Notes: generated by a model from the letters alone, not told the origin. A stretch of DNA of 64,000 nt from Heliocidaris tuberculata (GCA_025618425.1 CM046837.1:22129980-22193979), one strand, 5' to 3'. Positions 13,411-26,914 are shown, counted from the first letter of the stretch. Made by a program: numbers and translations.

Positions 13411-13650
13411 ACAAATAGCAGTTGGAGTAAACTACGTGGTTATTATCTGTATTAGTTGCTATCGTCTACCCATCAACAACTTGGATACGGGCCGGGCTAT
13501 ACATGGTGGGACTCCAAGAACATTGGCATCAGGTACACTATGACATCTGTGAACAGTTATCCTCAGAATATTTTGTGTCACTGAAACAGTTATCAAATAT
13601 ACCTCTTGTGCAATAGACCAGGTGATAAGTTTGAGAAGGCTTCAATACAA
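13411..13650 (+). pseudogene. SRCR-like exon relic, copy 2
   Basis: One frame reads N-S-S-W-S-K-L-R-G-Y-Y, a stop, then Q-Q-L-G-Y-G-P-G-Y-T-W-W-D, Y-T-M-T and S-Y-P-Q-N-I-L, followed by a second stop and L-C-N-R-P-G-D-K-F. Compared with other copies, about 36 bp covering the H-R-S-C-S-F block are lost. The former 3' border still reads CCAG|GTGATAAG. Stops show it is dead. Confidence 0.55.
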
Positions 13651-13979
13651 GCAAAACAGCTACAAACATATTTGCTGCTAGAGTTTCGCCATTGAAATAA
13701 TAAATTCATTTTGAAAGTTTCCGGGAACATTACATTGGTCTCATTAAATCTGCCAACCAAATTCATTTCTCAAGTATGTATCTTTTCTTTCTCAAAATAG
13801 AGTGTTACATGGATGTTGGCATAACATCGCGATACAGTGTTTAATCATGTCTCAATTGCCTTACACCAGATGAGAGGTTGAAGAAGACTTGAGTTGGAAT
13901 ACATTCGGCAAAGCTTTCTTACTTTTTTAAAACTAATCTCAAACACTCGGAATAAAAAAAAAACACACACACAAAAAAG

Positions 13980-14203
13980 GGGTGGTATTCTGAGATTTAT
14001 TTTATCTTGATTTTAGTGAATTGTAATTGTCATAACAAAATGTACGCTTATGTCGCATCATTGGTTAATGCCTGCGCAAAAGTGGCTGCGTACGTGGAAT
14101 TCATGTGCGCAAACACCAATGAAGTGTTGCAATTTGAAATTGTTATGACAATTAAAATCTTTTCACTAAAATCAAGATAAAATAAATCTCAGAATACCAC
14201 CCC
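13980..14203. mobile_element. Hairpin MITE
   Basis: Nearly the whole ~224 bp is one inverted repeat: GGGGTGGTATTCTGAGATTT and onward on the left is matched by its complement ending at 14203, and the inner arms (TTGTCATAACAA, TTGGT.AATGCC.GCGCA) also pair. A related end occurs at 33124. Superfamily not assigned because no clean target duplication is visible. Confidence 0.75.
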
Positions 14204-14214
14204 TGGTCTTTTGG

Positions 14215-14224
14215 CCCCCCCCCG

Positions 14225-14260
<36 letters not shown>
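14215..14260. repeat. Poly(C) tract, 46 nt
   Basis: Forty-five C interrupted by one G at 14224. The longest homopolymer of the window; the complementary strand is G-quadruplex capable. Confidence 0.95.
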
Positions 14261-16400
14261 ACCGGCAACGCTGACAGTGTATCTTATAACATCCTACTAT
14301 ATGACAAATGGTATCAGATCTATCTAGAAGCAATATCACTTCTGGGCCCCTCCTGATGTATAGCTGTCAATCTGATATAAAGCTTAATCCCCAATCGACC
14401 AGATTCAATGTGCCTATCCAATGCGGATAAGAGGGTTCACGATCAACTCAGATAATTGATGACTCTTTATCATGGGCAATCCGCAAAACTGAAGTATGTG
14501 TGGAAATTAATAAGTGAAGTTTTAGATGTTTATTAGGAAAATTGCATGGCCAACTTTTTTTTATTACTTGCTGACTTAAATGAAAACCATTTGAAATTGG
14601 ACACCAGTATACGCCCAGTATATGACAATAGGGTATGTCCATACATTTTTTTCCCCTTCAATTATAGAATGACGGAAAATGCATTACATTTCAATATCCT
14701 TCATGCGATTAGCCAAATTTTACACTCTTGGTAACACTGTCTCTCGTTTATTCCCTTCATTTTTAATATTTTCGTTTGTCCTCTATTTGCAACGAAGTTT
14801 TTATTTATTCTCCCCCCAGAATGTTCAGTTTGTTTTACTAGTAGTAGTAAGGGGAGCCCCCCCCCCCCCCCCCCCCCCCCCCCTCTGATCTCGGCCATGA
14901 GACGTCCGATCGCCGCAAAATTCTGCTCGGCTTTTTCTTTTCATTTAAAATTATAATTTATCCACATTTTATGCATAAACACATTTCGATTGATAATCAA
15001 ATAAAAAGGGCCTTTCAGATAAGATTTTTATGCTGGCAGCTCTTTATAAACCTTAAAACATTAATACAAATTAAAGAAAAACAGACAAAGTAACTTACCT
15101 TCTTATTGTTTTGTGAATTTCTTATGTATTTCCTTGTTTTAAAATTTGTTAAAATTATTTATTCAGGTCTGCTGTTTAAGGGTGTTTTCTGAACCAATAT
15201 TCAATTAGAACAGATGATAATTACAGATTTAGAAGTACAGCCAAATGTCTTTTCGTACTCTAAAACTGAGGGCTGATAGAGAAATTAAGCTTCCTGGTAC
15301 TGTGAGCGGTCAGAAAGTGAGTCACCGATAACTGAGCAGTTACACTACCACCATAATTATACAAGACCTAAATGCCGAGCAAACTGTTAAATTACCGAGT
15401 ATTTAAAAATACATTAACTCTCTAAAAAATCAGCAAGAATGAAATATGCCTTGCCCAAAATATTTATGATGAATGAATAAAAATAAACCATTTAGAAGAA
15501 CGTGGATGTACATTTTCATCGTTCTAAGATTGCGTGTATATATATCACGGCCAAGGTAAAGTGGTAAGTCAAGTTTGCATGCTCGGTGCGCGCGAATACA
15601 GCCCTACACGTAACGTAATACACACAGACGAGGGTCGAATATAACTGACGTGATCGGATCACAGAAAGTTTTAAAACAACTAAAAATACCTCGTAAGCTG
15701 CAACAAAAATGCAAAATTACCGTAAAACAATACTTTGCTGTAGCAAACAATACGATGGGAAGAAATCTTGATAGTTGAAAATTACGAGTGCATTTCATTT
15801 TGAGATAAGGCAGCCATATTCGACATTGTTCTGAGCCATAGACTGCAGATGGGAGGGGGGGGGGGGAGGAGGGAATGTGGGCACAAGATAAGGTGATCAG
15901 CCAGCAATCACATGATATAAGGCCCACAATTTCTTCCTCTCTGCTACCATCTTCAGTCTTGCTACGCAGAACAACGCCGAACATGGCTGCGTAATGTCGA
16001 TATGAAGTGCACTCGTAATCCTATTTTATTTTTATCTTTTTTTTTTTTTTTTTTTTGGGGGGAGGAATTTTGTATTGTTTGTTGTCGCTTACATGATACA
16101 TTATGTAGTTTTAAAGCTTATTTTGATCCAATCCGATCAGTTATATTCGACTCTCGTCTGCGTGTATTACGGTCTTGGGTTGTATTAGCGCGCACCGAGA
16201 ATGCAAACTTGACTTTCCTTTATACCTTGGGCATTTAGAAGGATCAAAATGCACATCCACGGTCTTCTGAATGGCCTAATTTTTATTTTAAGGGTGTTAA
16301 TTTTTGTTTAATTTGATATGTTATTATATTTTATTGACGGTCTTTATGAAAACTCAGAACAATAAAGAGTGTCCATTTTTGGGGGTTTTTTTTTTGTTGC
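14261..16400. other. Noncoding, no gene seen
   Basis: Contains another poly(C) tract (about 14858-14883), a G-run at 15856-15867 and the phrase GAAGTGCACTCGTAA / TTACGAGTGCATTTCATTT in inverted positions (16000 and 15780) with more inverted matches outward, suggesting a decayed palindromic repeat over about 15560-16240. No exon signal. Confidence 0.45.
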
Positions 16401-16404
16401 TGAA

Positions 16405-16637
<233 letters not shown>

Positions 16638-17500
16638 AAAATAGGAATGAAAAGTCTGTATACGATGAAAAAAAAAAAATCGAATTTTCGGCCATAGGCC
16701 TTTATCAGGAAACGATGAAATTCATTAGTTAGGTACACAAAAGAGCGTGAAGCGCAAAAAAAAAAAGAAAAAAAAAAAAACAACGCAAAAGATCCATGGA
16801 TACCAGCGCAACCATGGTAGAGATCAGAAAGGAGAGGAGAGAGAGAGAGAGAGAGAGAAAAAAAGAAAGATAGAGACGTAATTAAACGTCAAAAAGAAGA
16901 GAAAAGGAAAACAAAAGAGGAGAAGCGCAAAAGGGGAGAAAGCTCCATGGAAACTATCTCAACCATGGTAAAAAAGCTAAGATAGGAGAGAGAGAGAGAG
17001 AATGACGTAAAACATGTCACAAAGAAGCAAAGGAAAACAGAAGAAAACAAAAAGCGAGAAGCGCAAGGCGCTCACAGATCCAATGATACTGGCGTAACCA
17101 AGGAGTAAAGAAAAAAAAAAAAAAGGAGAAAGAAGGAAAGGGAGAGAGGATGACGTAGTAAAACGTCATAAAAGAAACCAAGGGAAGGTTAAGGGGAGAA
17201 AAAGGGAGAAGTGACAAAGAAAAGGGGGGTAAGAGAGAAGAGGGGGGGGGGGAAGAAGAGAGGAAAAGAAAAAAAAGGGGAAAGAGGGAGAGATAGAGAG
17301 AAAGAGAAGAAAACAGACAGGAAGTAAAAGCACAAAAGAAAGAAAAAAAATAAAGAAAAGGGTGAAAGGGAGAAAGTAATGAAGAAAGAGAATAAAGAAC
17401 AATAAGAAGAGATAGAGAGAGAGAGAGAGAGAGAGAAAGGGAAAGAAGAAAAAATAAACGAAAAACAGAAAAGAAAGGTGGAAAGGACAAAAATAAAACA
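16638..17500 (-). mobile_element. Penelope-like element 3' region with hammerhead-like core
   Basis: Purine-rich GA sequence lies directly downstream of the GIY-YIG frame. Near its end, the minus strand reads CTGATAA, A, a GGCC-TAT-GGCC hairpin, then GAAA (16708 down to about 16686): the layout of a hammerhead ribozyme catalytic core with one key base (G8) changed to A. Penelope-like elements are known to carry hammerhead motifs. Similar tails occur inside the sushi array. Confidence 0.6.
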
Positions 17501-17501
17501 T

Positions 17502-19800
17502 TTAATTCATGCGAAATGCTCGAAATGTTACTTTCATCCCACGAGGGTGAAGGGTTCCCAGGTGGAAAATCAGTCTTTCCTCAAGTTTCTTCCTGGATAG
17601 ATCATCGCCGTTGCACTTGATGGCGCCAGTCACTTTGAAATCTTCCATTGAGTGGCCGGGGAGGTTGAAATGGAGTGCAACAGGAAAGCCACTGTTGTTC
17701 AGACGTATGGAATGTAGATGTTCAGTAACCCGGTCAGCTAGACGTCCTTTGGTTTCCCCCACATACAGCAGATTGCAGGCCTTGCAACAAATCACGTAGA
17801 TAACGTTCTCCGTCGTGCAGGTGAACTTATCATGGATGGTGAAATTACCCTTGGGGCCACTGATGTTTCATTCTGTCGAAAGACGGGAGCATGACTTACA
17901 ACGTGGGCGGAAGCAAGGGCGGGAATCTAGGTCTCTGTCAGCAGGTTGGACTCTGTTGTGATTTGAATGGACCAAGGTTGATCTCAGGCTCTTGTCCTTC
18001 CTGAACGCTGTTACAGGGGGTTCGCTGAAAATGTGTGAAGTTGTGGGGTTGTCACCCAGCATTTTGAAATTGTTCTTGATGGTGGAAGCGAGTCTAGCAT
18101 TCGGCTCATTATACGTTAACACAAGAGGAACGCGGGATGATGCCTTCTTCTCACTCCGTCTCAGAGCCTCTATCCGAGTAACTCTTGCAGATTTCTTGGC
18201 GGCGCTCTCAACCATGTCGACAGGATACCCCTGGTCGATAAAGAAAGACGACATTTCTGCGGAGCGGGCCTGGAAATCGTCCTCTTTACTGCATAGCTTC
18301 CTGAGACGGGTGAATTGGGACTGGGGAATAGCGCTCTTGCACGCAGGTGGATGGGAAGATTTGAAGGTGAGATGACTGTGGGTGTCAGTGGGTTTGTAGT
18401 GGATGCTTGTATCAATCCGGCGACCTTCGTTGACAGAAATCTCTATGTCTAGAAAAAGAAAAGAGTTGTCAGAGATGGTGTGGGTGACGCGGAGGGAAGG
18501 GTGGAATGAATCGAAATGCTGTATGAAAGAGTTCAATTCATCTCGTGAACAGGTCGCGATGCCGAAGAAATCATCGATGTATCTCTTGAAGAGGATGGGG
18601 CGGGGGTAAGATGTCAGCGTTTAGGACTCCATGAAACCCATGAAAAGGCAGGCATATGAAGGACCCATCTTGGTCCCCATGGTGACACCTTTTCTCTGAT
18701 TATAGAAATTCCCATCAAACTAGAAGGATGAAAGGTTCAGGACGAGTTCCGTTAGACGAAGGATGGTGTCGTCAGCTGGGTCTACCTGCCGATGGGTTGG
18801 CTTTCAGAAAATGGCGGATGGCTTGTAGGCCTTCATGGTTAGGAATGTTGGTGTAGAGAGCCGACACGTCCATCGTGAATAGAAGTGCTTTCTCCTTTTC
18901 AGGCAGGGTGATGCTATCAAGAAAACCGAGGGCCTCAGAAGAATCCTTGATGTAAGTGGGAAGCGATGAGACCATTTGCGCAAAAATGCTGTCAAGATAT
19001 TGGCTCAGCTCAGTAGGGCAGCTAATCGTGGATACAATGGGGCGACCAGGTGTTCCTTCCTTGTGAATTTCGGGAACTTCGGGAACTTCTGAATGAGACT
19101 AACAGCAGAAGGGGGTAAGAGATCGTTATCAATGAGATCACCGATGGTATCCTAGACAGTCTGCTGATGAGATGGAGTCGGGTCTTGCACAATATGTTCA
19201 TAATATTCAGGGTTGTGGAGTTGTCGATAGGCTTCGGCTAAGCACAGGTCACGTTTCCAGACAACAACGGCGCCTCCTTTATCAGCTGGTTTGATAATTT
19301 ATTCATCGTTGTTTTGAAGTGACTTCATTGCAGACCTTTCTTGTGGGGCTGATATTAGAAGCTTTCCCCCGCTTCCAAATCAAGGGCGTCTATATCTGAT
19401 CTGCACTTTTGAATGAAAAGTTCTAAGTTGGGAAACTGGCCTTCCAGGGGAGTCCAGGAAGAGGGTCGACGTTGAAGCTTCTCAAAGGCAATGGACACAG
19501 ACTCAGCTTGCAGAGAGGAGACATTATCCGTACCTTCATGATTGATGTCGTCGTGGTTGGTGTCAAGGCTGGCTCCATCTGCAGGCTGAGTGGTATCTAA
19601 TAGTCTAAGGAAGCAAAGTATGCTTTGAGACGAAGGCGGCGGGCAAAGTTCTCAAAATCACAACGCACTTGGAATTCATCACTATGTTTGCGACAAGGAA
19701 CGAAAGAGATACCCTTAGCTAAGAGAGAACGTTCACTGTCAGTGATAGGAAGATCTTCCGGAATGGTGACAACAAGATTACGAGATACGTCCTTATCTAC
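17502..19800 (-). pseudogene. Decayed Penelope-like reverse transcriptase/GIY-YIG endonuclease
   Basis: Read on the minus strand from 19800 downward. The N-terminal part has F-A-R-R-L-R-L-K (about 19640), then A-D-K-G-G-A-V-V-V-W (about 19275), R-P-I-V-S (about 19045), F-T-M-D-V-S-A-L-Y-T-N-I-P (about 18860) and catalytic R-Y-I-D-D (about 18580): reverse-transcriptase landmarks in Penelope order. Next comes H-Y-K-P-T-D-T-H-S with the A-I-P-Q-S-Q-F segment, then a cysteine-bearing linker and Y-V-G-E-T-K-G-R-L of the GIY-YIG type nuclease at 17502-17795. The frame is broken by a TGA at 17868-17870, stops near 18620 and 18721 and a frameshift near 18784, so it is dead. The 5' end abuts an (AT)n tract; no terminal repeats were delimited. 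Confidence 0.9.
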
Positions 19801-19812
19801 TGAGACAGAATG

Positions 19813-19814
<2 letters not shown>

Positions 19815-19880
<66 letters not shown>
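19815..19880. repeat. (AT)n microsatellite
   Basis: AT dinucleotide run separating the Penelope-like element from the next SRCR-like relic. Confidence 0.95.
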
Positions 19881-19980
19881 CATACATATATATAAAACCT
19901 AAGAGGGAAGGCCCTAGGCTTCTGTGTGAAAGTGAGGAGTATAATATGAGGCAGCCATAGATTAAGGATTCGTAGAGCTC

Positions 19981-20240
19981 AAAGTTACAGATTACAGTTG
20001 GAGTAAACTGAGTTATTATTATTCGTATAGGTTTTACTATTCCATCTGCCAATAACTTGGATCTGGGCAGGGTTATACTTGGTGGGATCACAAGTACACT
20101 GGCACTACGTACATTATATTTGAATAGCTGTCCTTATGAGAGCTTGTATCGACAAAGCTGTTCGGTTTTAATAGTGCAATACATTAATCAAGAATACCTA
20201 AGGTGCCACAGACCAGGTGAGAGATTTGACAAGGTTTACA
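19981..20240 (+). pseudogene. SRCR-like exon relic, copy 3
   Basis: One frame reads K-V-T-D-Y-S-W-S-K-L, then Y-Y-S-I-C-Q, a stop, L-G-S-G-Q-G-Y-T-W-W-D, T-G-T-T-Y. A single-base shift leads into N-S-C-P-Y-E-S-L-Y, Q-S-C-S and Y-L-R-C-H-R-P-G-E-R-F-D-K. The cysteines of the consensus are kept but the stop and shift kill it. A donor-like CCAG|GTGAGAG remains at the former 3' border. Confidence 0.6.
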
Positions 20241-22018
20241 CTCAAACAAAAACGATGTGTTATTTCATTGAAGAATACAGTGAATAGAAAGGGCCCTTGA
20301 TATCAATTACTGTGGGATTCGAATATTCAAACATTTGAAACCTTACTGAACGCCATTTATCACGACGGACTGGAATTCATCACGTAGGTAACATAAAATC
20401 CAGCTTTATTATTTCCCTTTAACCAAAGAGCTCAACTTTATTAAGTAAAATATCATGGTTCCCAGAATCGAATGCACGTTTTAAGTCCCTCAATTAAAAA
20501 ATTCATGCACATCAACAAGCGCTTGTTGAACGAAGCAGTCGGAATCCCGATATCCTTACACTAAGTAGTCTAAGATCACTTTGTTCAGGGTAGTTATACA
20601 CACATTTGCCTTTTGATTTTAACAATAAGTGAAAGAACTAAAATTGGGAAGGATTTATATGGGGTTTCCTTAACCTCGTCCATAAAAATAGGCGATACAA
20701 TTGCACTCCTTTATCGTCGATTAGAAAACCAGAAGAGAGTAAACACAACCCAACAGGATAATTGGGTAGGTTGTACAAGAATTGGCCTATTGTAATGCGG
20801 ATAGTAAACCGCACCCTAGAGCTATTCTATCGTTGCATAATGGAGGCATCGGACTTTTTAGTTTGCCTTTGGTTTCATGACTGACATTGGGTTTCAGAGA
20901 CATGTAACCTTTATTTTATTTTTTTTTCTAGTCTGGTATACGATGGGGACATTAAAGCGTTTTATTAAAACGGGTTCTAGAATGTGGGCATTTTGATTGG
21001 TCAAATGACACCACGTGTCAGTGATTTTTTTTTTCCTACCCTCATGACCGTGCAAAAACAGTTCCCATCAAAAAGTGATAACGGTCGTGTACAAATTTAA
21101 GACTCGATGAAATACATGTAGTTTCATTTGGCAAGGAAATCGATGCGCATAAAGATGCGCGTTATACTGTTTACATTACATTATACTGCGCGCCCATGTG
21201 ATGTGATCTAATACAGCAAATGGCGGCCTCCATGACTGCGACTCTTGACGTTTTGATCGGATTTGTAGTCGATTTTCGAATTTATATCAAGATTGTGGGC
21301 TCTTTTTCTAAAACAAATAATTCATGCTGTGTAGCTCGTGCATTAGGACTGGTGAAATGCACTGCATTCGGTGTCACAATGATAGGGAGAATGAACTCGA
21401 CAAGTCCCGTTCATTATCCGATTGTGACCTCGGTGCAGTGCATTTGCACTAATTAATGCCATCGCAAACATGAATTATTTGTATAAAACCGCATTTACAG
21501 CCATTTGCAAAAGTTAAAGATAACTTGGAATTTGGTTGATATTTCGGTACCGGGTCTGCATTGCATTGTCTCATTGAATTATTATAGTTTAATTCTGTAC
21601 CGGTCACTATGATAAGTAGTGCTTTGATCACATGTGAATGACTTTTGTTGTTGTTGTTGCTTTGTATTATTTTTATGTCTGTTTGTTTTCTTTTTGCAAA
21701 ATGATTTTCAAAAGTTTAAGAACATGACTCATTTTCTGGCCAGAAAATTTGCGGTCATCTAATCGAAACTATTCCCTCCCCTGATGAACCTGTAATTCAG
21801 ATAGTTATTGTTAAGAAACGCTCAAGTACTCCTCGAAATATCAAACCAGCTCTGACAAATGTTAATGCAAGCACCATCTCTTGGTGTTGGAGTAATGAAT
21901 AAGTTGCTGTGACTGATTGCTTCATATTTTCTCCCTCAAATTGATGCATATTTTCACAAATGACTCAAACAATATAAGCCTATACACAGGTATAATATGT
22001 TAATGTATTTTTCCCCAG
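20241..22018. other. Noncoding upstream of the CUB exon
   Basis: No exon recognised. AT-rich, with a moderately GC patch (21050-21430). If the CUB exon has a preceding exon of the same gene, none was identified here or further left. Confidence 0.45.
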
Positions 22019-22357
22019 GTACTGGAGGGACCATATACTCGCAGGGTAGAATCATCACCACGCCTGATTACCCTTCCAACTACCCAAACAATGCGAATAA
22101 ACAGTGGGGCTTCCACTCTCCAGCAAATACACCCATTACTGTCCACTTCAATTATTTCGAGACGGAGAGCGACTATGATTACGTTGGGATCTACACCGGA
22201 ATGACATCAGATTTTGCGAATCGTGACGAGAGGGCAATTTTGTCGGGTTCTACTATACCAGCTGACATTGTCTCAAATGCCCCCTACCTGTGGATTTGGT
22301 TTACAAGTGATTCTTCGACCACTGCCCGCGGAATTAGCATCACAGTTACTATATCAG
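22019..22357 (+). CDS. CUB-domain exon (cysteine-free)
   Basis: A single exon of 339 bp between a pyrimidine-rich TTTTCCCCAG acceptor and CAG|GTATTA donor, entering and leaving in phase 1. It encodes one complete CUB domain: T-G-G-T-I-Y-S-Q-G-R-I-I-T-T-P-D-Y-P at the start, Y-P-N-N-A-N-K-Q-W-G-F, then F-N-Y-F-E-T-E-S-D-Y-D-Y-V-G-I-Y, and L-W-I-W-F-T-S-D-S-S near the end. CUB domains are extracellular beta-sandwich binding modules. The usual four cysteines are all absent (replaced for example by T before GG and K before the QW), whereas the acidic positions that bind calcium in many CUBs (E of F-x-x-F-E, D of Y-D-Y, D of S-D-S-S) are kept. It is not a complete gene: neighbouring exons were not found nearby, and it may belong with the EGF and sushi exons downstream. 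Confidence 0.88.
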
Positions 22358-23207
22358 GTATTACAAAGATTGACTTTCAGTTGTTGTTGTTGTTGTTTTT
22401 TTCTATTTCTTTCTTTCTCTTTCTTTCTCTTTTTCCCCCTTTTCGTCAGTAAAGAGAGAGAGAGAGAGAGAAAAAAGGAGTCGCATGATAAGGTACCTTT
22501 CTGTCTTTCTTTAATCTTTTCTTTGTTCTTTTTTTTTTCCTGGGGGGGGGGGGGAGGTGTTGCACGTTTGAATTTTTATTTCGCAATGACAGGAACAAGA
22601 TAATTTATTCTTCTCTCGGGTTAAGCATAATTATGGAAACGTGATGTACACTTTTTCGCAATTCATAAAATACGCTCAGTTTTAGCTCAAGTACGCGTCC
22701 AGAAACTACTTTTTTGTTTCAACTCGCTGTAGTTTTCTTAACGTTAGCTCAATATCAAAAAGTGAAGCATTTCTATAAAATTTGACTTTTCAGTTTTAAC
22801 GTCATAAATTGTGAATCAATCTTCATTTCTAAAACAATAAGTACCGTCGTTTCAGATTTATTTTTCTTCTGATTTCTCCAATTTTGTGTGCGCGAGGACT
22901 GCTGGAGGTAAAGGCCTTTTCTACTTTCTGCTCATGATAACTTCGAGCCAAATTAACCAAAGTTAAAAAGGTGAAGCAGCAGATGAAAGTTCAGATCATT
23001 CTTATTATGATAATGAGACAGCTGTTTTGATTGGTTGAAAAAAGAAAGAACACCGTCATTTGCTTTCATTTTAACCCGTTGACGACGGCATTGTTGAGCG
23101 TGTAACACTCTCCTGAAACGAGATTAATTTACCCAAGGAGTTACCACAGAACCGAGAGCGGAAGCACTGTTCTACCCGCGCGTGCGAGCGGCTTGATCAT
23201 TCAAGCG
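22358..23207. other. Intron-like sequence after the CUB exon
   Basis: Starts with the donor, then T-rich and (GA)n sequence (22450-22475) and poly(G) at 22543-22554. No coding signal. Confidence 0.5.
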
Positions 23208-23210
23208 TTA

Positions 23211-24539
23211 AGGCCCCCTCACACCTAACCGAATTGCCTGAAATATGCCTTGCGATGGCTGGCGAAAGGAATTTTTTTTTTAATCGTTTTCAATGGTAAC
23301 TGATAGTAAATCATATTTACCCTTCGTGTTTGGGTTCGTACACCTTCTGAACTAACAGCTGCGATTATTCAAATTCGCGCGGAAATTTTGAACATGTTTA
23401 AAATTTCCCGACGAATTGAAAAATCGTTGGTCATCTGTTTGAATTCGCATCTCTTGTTTAGTCTGCGGTAATCGTTCGTTTATCGCATAGTCCCTCATCG
23501 CGCTTTTGCCAAAGTGGACCGATCTCGAAAGAACCCTTAACGAAGCAACACGATGACAAAATATGAGTTGCGCATGGAAACGAAGATACTATGACAAAAC
23601 GGATTTTCGCTTGCCATCTTCTATGCGAAGGGAAACCAATACTAACTTTTACTAAATTTTAATAGCGATACATACACGAAGACAAGGCTAAGAGATACTA
23701 AGACAAACTATGGATTGCGAATGCGAGCGAATGACCAGACGAATAATTTGGCGAGTTCTGATGCAGTCTTTCGTGCCTTCCCTCTGCCTTTGCCTCTTCC
23801 TTTCACTGTAGGCATGTTGCGTGGATGACTTCTCTGGCCGTAACGTACATAAGAACGCCCGATCTATTCCCTCGTCTTCGTTTTTAATCGCACGCCATAT
23901 CAAACCATTGCTCACTGTTCGTTCGTCTTATTGGGTTATATCAACCCTTCGCCTGCAGTTTACTCAAAGAGGTGAACCGAAAAATCGATATCCTTCGCAT
24001 GTCATATTTATCCTTCGCTTACCCTTCGTTGATAAAATTTGACAATAGTTACTGATCGCATGATTTGACGGAAATTTTATTTGAATTCGTTGAATTCGCG
24101 TGCATTTCGTGCATTTTTCCCATTCGTCACCCTTCGTCCGCCTACATTCGGTCAGGTGTGAGGGGGCTAGTAGGCATGTTGCGTGGATGACTTCTCTGGC
24201 CGTAACGTACAAGAACGCCCGATCTATTCCCTCGTCTTCGTTTCTAATCGCACGCCATATCAAACCATTGCTCACTGTTCGTTCGTCTTATTGGGTTATA
24301 TCAACCCTTCGCTCGCCTTCGCCTGCAATTTACTCAAAGAGGTGAACCGAAAAATCGATATCCTTCGCATGTCATATTTATCCTTCGCTTACCCTTCGTT
24401 GATAAAATTTGACAATAGTTACTGATCGCATGATTTGACGGAAATTTTATTTGAATTCGTTGAATTCGCGTGCATTTCGTGCATTTTTCCCATTCGTCAC
24501 CCTTCGTCCGCCTACATTCGGTCAGGTGTGAGGGGGCTA
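23211..24539. mobile_element. Harbinger-like element with 360-bp internal duplication
   Basis: Terminal inverted repeats of about 23 bp: AGGCCCCCTCACACCTAACC at the left and the complement of TAGCCCCCTCACACCTGACC at the right, flanked by TTA on both sides (23208-23210, 24540-24542), as in PIF/Harbinger elements. The right ~360 bp (23811-24170) is repeated almost exactly at 24171-24539, so the right terminus appears twice. No transposase frame. Confidence 0.75.
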
Positions 24540-25140
24540 TTAAGCGTGTTCGTACGCTGGTCCCGATTTCGCGCATGCGCATCGGCATTTAATTCATGCT
24601 CTCCGTCGAGTGAACAATCTTCCTCCGCGAGCGCTGTGCCGTGCCGCTCTTTTTCGTGAAGCCCTGTATATACTTGTCTATACTTTTGACGAAATCAAGA
24701 GAAGAATGTTCTTAGAATATACTATCTTTACGCGCCACAGCTAATCCAAATATCAGCAATTAAATGTAATTAAATGCGGTTCATATTTATCTTATCTATC
24801 CCGAAAGAGTCGCATCATCTTTCTTTCGATTGCTGCTATTTAGTATATAGTAACTCTGTCATCTTATTTGACCTCGGCCAGATGAATTATATATATTCAT
24901 CTGTTAAGGGAGTGCAACCAAAACTGAAAGGGAAGAAAAAAGAAGCAAACAAGATCTTAACTCATGAAATCTCTACCATTTGGCATACACACGTTAAGGA
25001 GTTGGTAGTTCAAGGGAGATTTTTTTAGATCTTCTGTCAATGGAAAGTAACTGTATGTTTTGGAAGAGCATTATGTACAACTTGCCCGTAAAGGTTTTGA
25101 AATTTCTTGTTAAAGCAGTCAGCGAAACGGTTAATGTAAG

Positions 25141-25771
25141 AGCAAATTTACTGAGATGGGGGAGATCCACAACAAACAAATGCAGGCACTGCGATTGTGT
25201 TTAGACACTTAATCATGTACTCAATTGTTGTTCAGTATTTCTATCTCAAGGACGCTATACCTGGCGCCACAGCAATGTACTAAAATGCTTTGTAAGAGTG
25301 ATCATAGAAAATATTTCGCCCGATACAAAAATCCTCCATGATATTCCTTATTTAACCGGCTACTCTCCCATCTCAACAATCCCACTGCCGTGTACGCAAA
25401 CAAACTTTAGACCTGATCTTTGTATCTATGATGAAAATAGCAAAAAGATAATGATCATGGAATTGACAGTCCCATTCGAACTTGGAATAGCAAATGCCCA
25501 TCAATACAAAGTTGATAAATACTCATCCCTAGTTACAGACATTCGAAATAACTGCTATGAGGTAGAGTTTTTGGCAATTGAAGTTTGTTCACGAGGATTC
25601 ATTTCATCAAACAACACCCAAAGACTGAAACAGATGTTGGGCTACTTGCATGAACGGAACACAAAGCCGCGTGAATTTCGGGACAAACTCAGTAAAATGG
25701 CGCTTATTTCGTCCTTTGCAATTTATTGCACAATGGACGAACCCACCTGGCAAGACTGTAATAACTTGTAA
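25141..25771 (+). pseudogene. CCHC plus restriction-like endonuclease domain of a LINE
   Basis: C-terminal part of a LINE polyprotein. A zinc knuckle C-x2-C-x7-H-x4-C (around 25180-25231, interrupted by one in-frame TAG at 25201-25203) is followed by G-R-Y-T-W-R-H-S-N-V-L, then the open frame at 25298-25771 with R-P-D-x14-E-L-T-V-P-F-E, the PD-(D/E)xK core of R2/NeSL-class endonucleases, and H-Q-Y-K-x-D-K-Y. These proteins nick target DNA for target-primed reverse transcription. The reverse transcriptase part is missing upstream; a further frame change lies near the T-run at 25020. The exact clade (R2, NeSL, HERO or other) is not settled. Confidence 0.75.
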
Positions 25772-25798
25772 TAACTCAATTATAACTCTATAACTGAA

Positions 25799-26268
<470 letters not shown>

Positions 26269-26863
26269 ATGGTGCAGCCAGGCTGCATGGGGCTGCATGC
26301 ATGGGTGCCTGGATGTGGATGATTCCATTCGCCTGTCACGGGTGGTTGTGCTTCGGTGGTCGGAGGGCGAGTTGTGTGAGTTGTGTGCTGTTCGGACGGA
26401 CGGGCCATAGTGTTTGTTCGACCTAACAGCATTTAGATGTGCGATTCGTGTTACGACTGCAGGGGCGCGATTGTTAGGGGCGCGATTGTTTGTGGCGGGC
26501 GGGTGGGATCGTACATGTCCGGGCACTTCGTGAGGACGTAAAATGAATGTCTATATACCCTCGTAACAATCAAGCGGATATACTATTGAGTAACTGAAAT
26601 TATACTTAAATTTTGAATATTCACTTTAATAAAAACCTTAAACTGATAGACCAGAACACATACAAATTATAAAATTCATTTTGCCAAGCATGTTTTATGA
26701 CATTTTATGACTTGTATTCTTTTGTATGTTTTGTATTGTATGTCCTGCCTTGGCAGTAATATGCTACGACCTGGACTACTCTTACCGTTATGTTTGTGAA
26801 TGTGCAACTCTTACTATGTTTATACTATGTTCCTTTATTGAAAATTGACAATAATGTGATACG

Positions 26864-26868
<5 letters not shown>

Positions 26869-26914
<46 letters not shown>

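Noticed and set aside
17017..17501. Minus-strand frames rich in F, L and S over the GA-rich tract
   Set aside because: Low-complexity purine tract of the Penelope-like 3' region.
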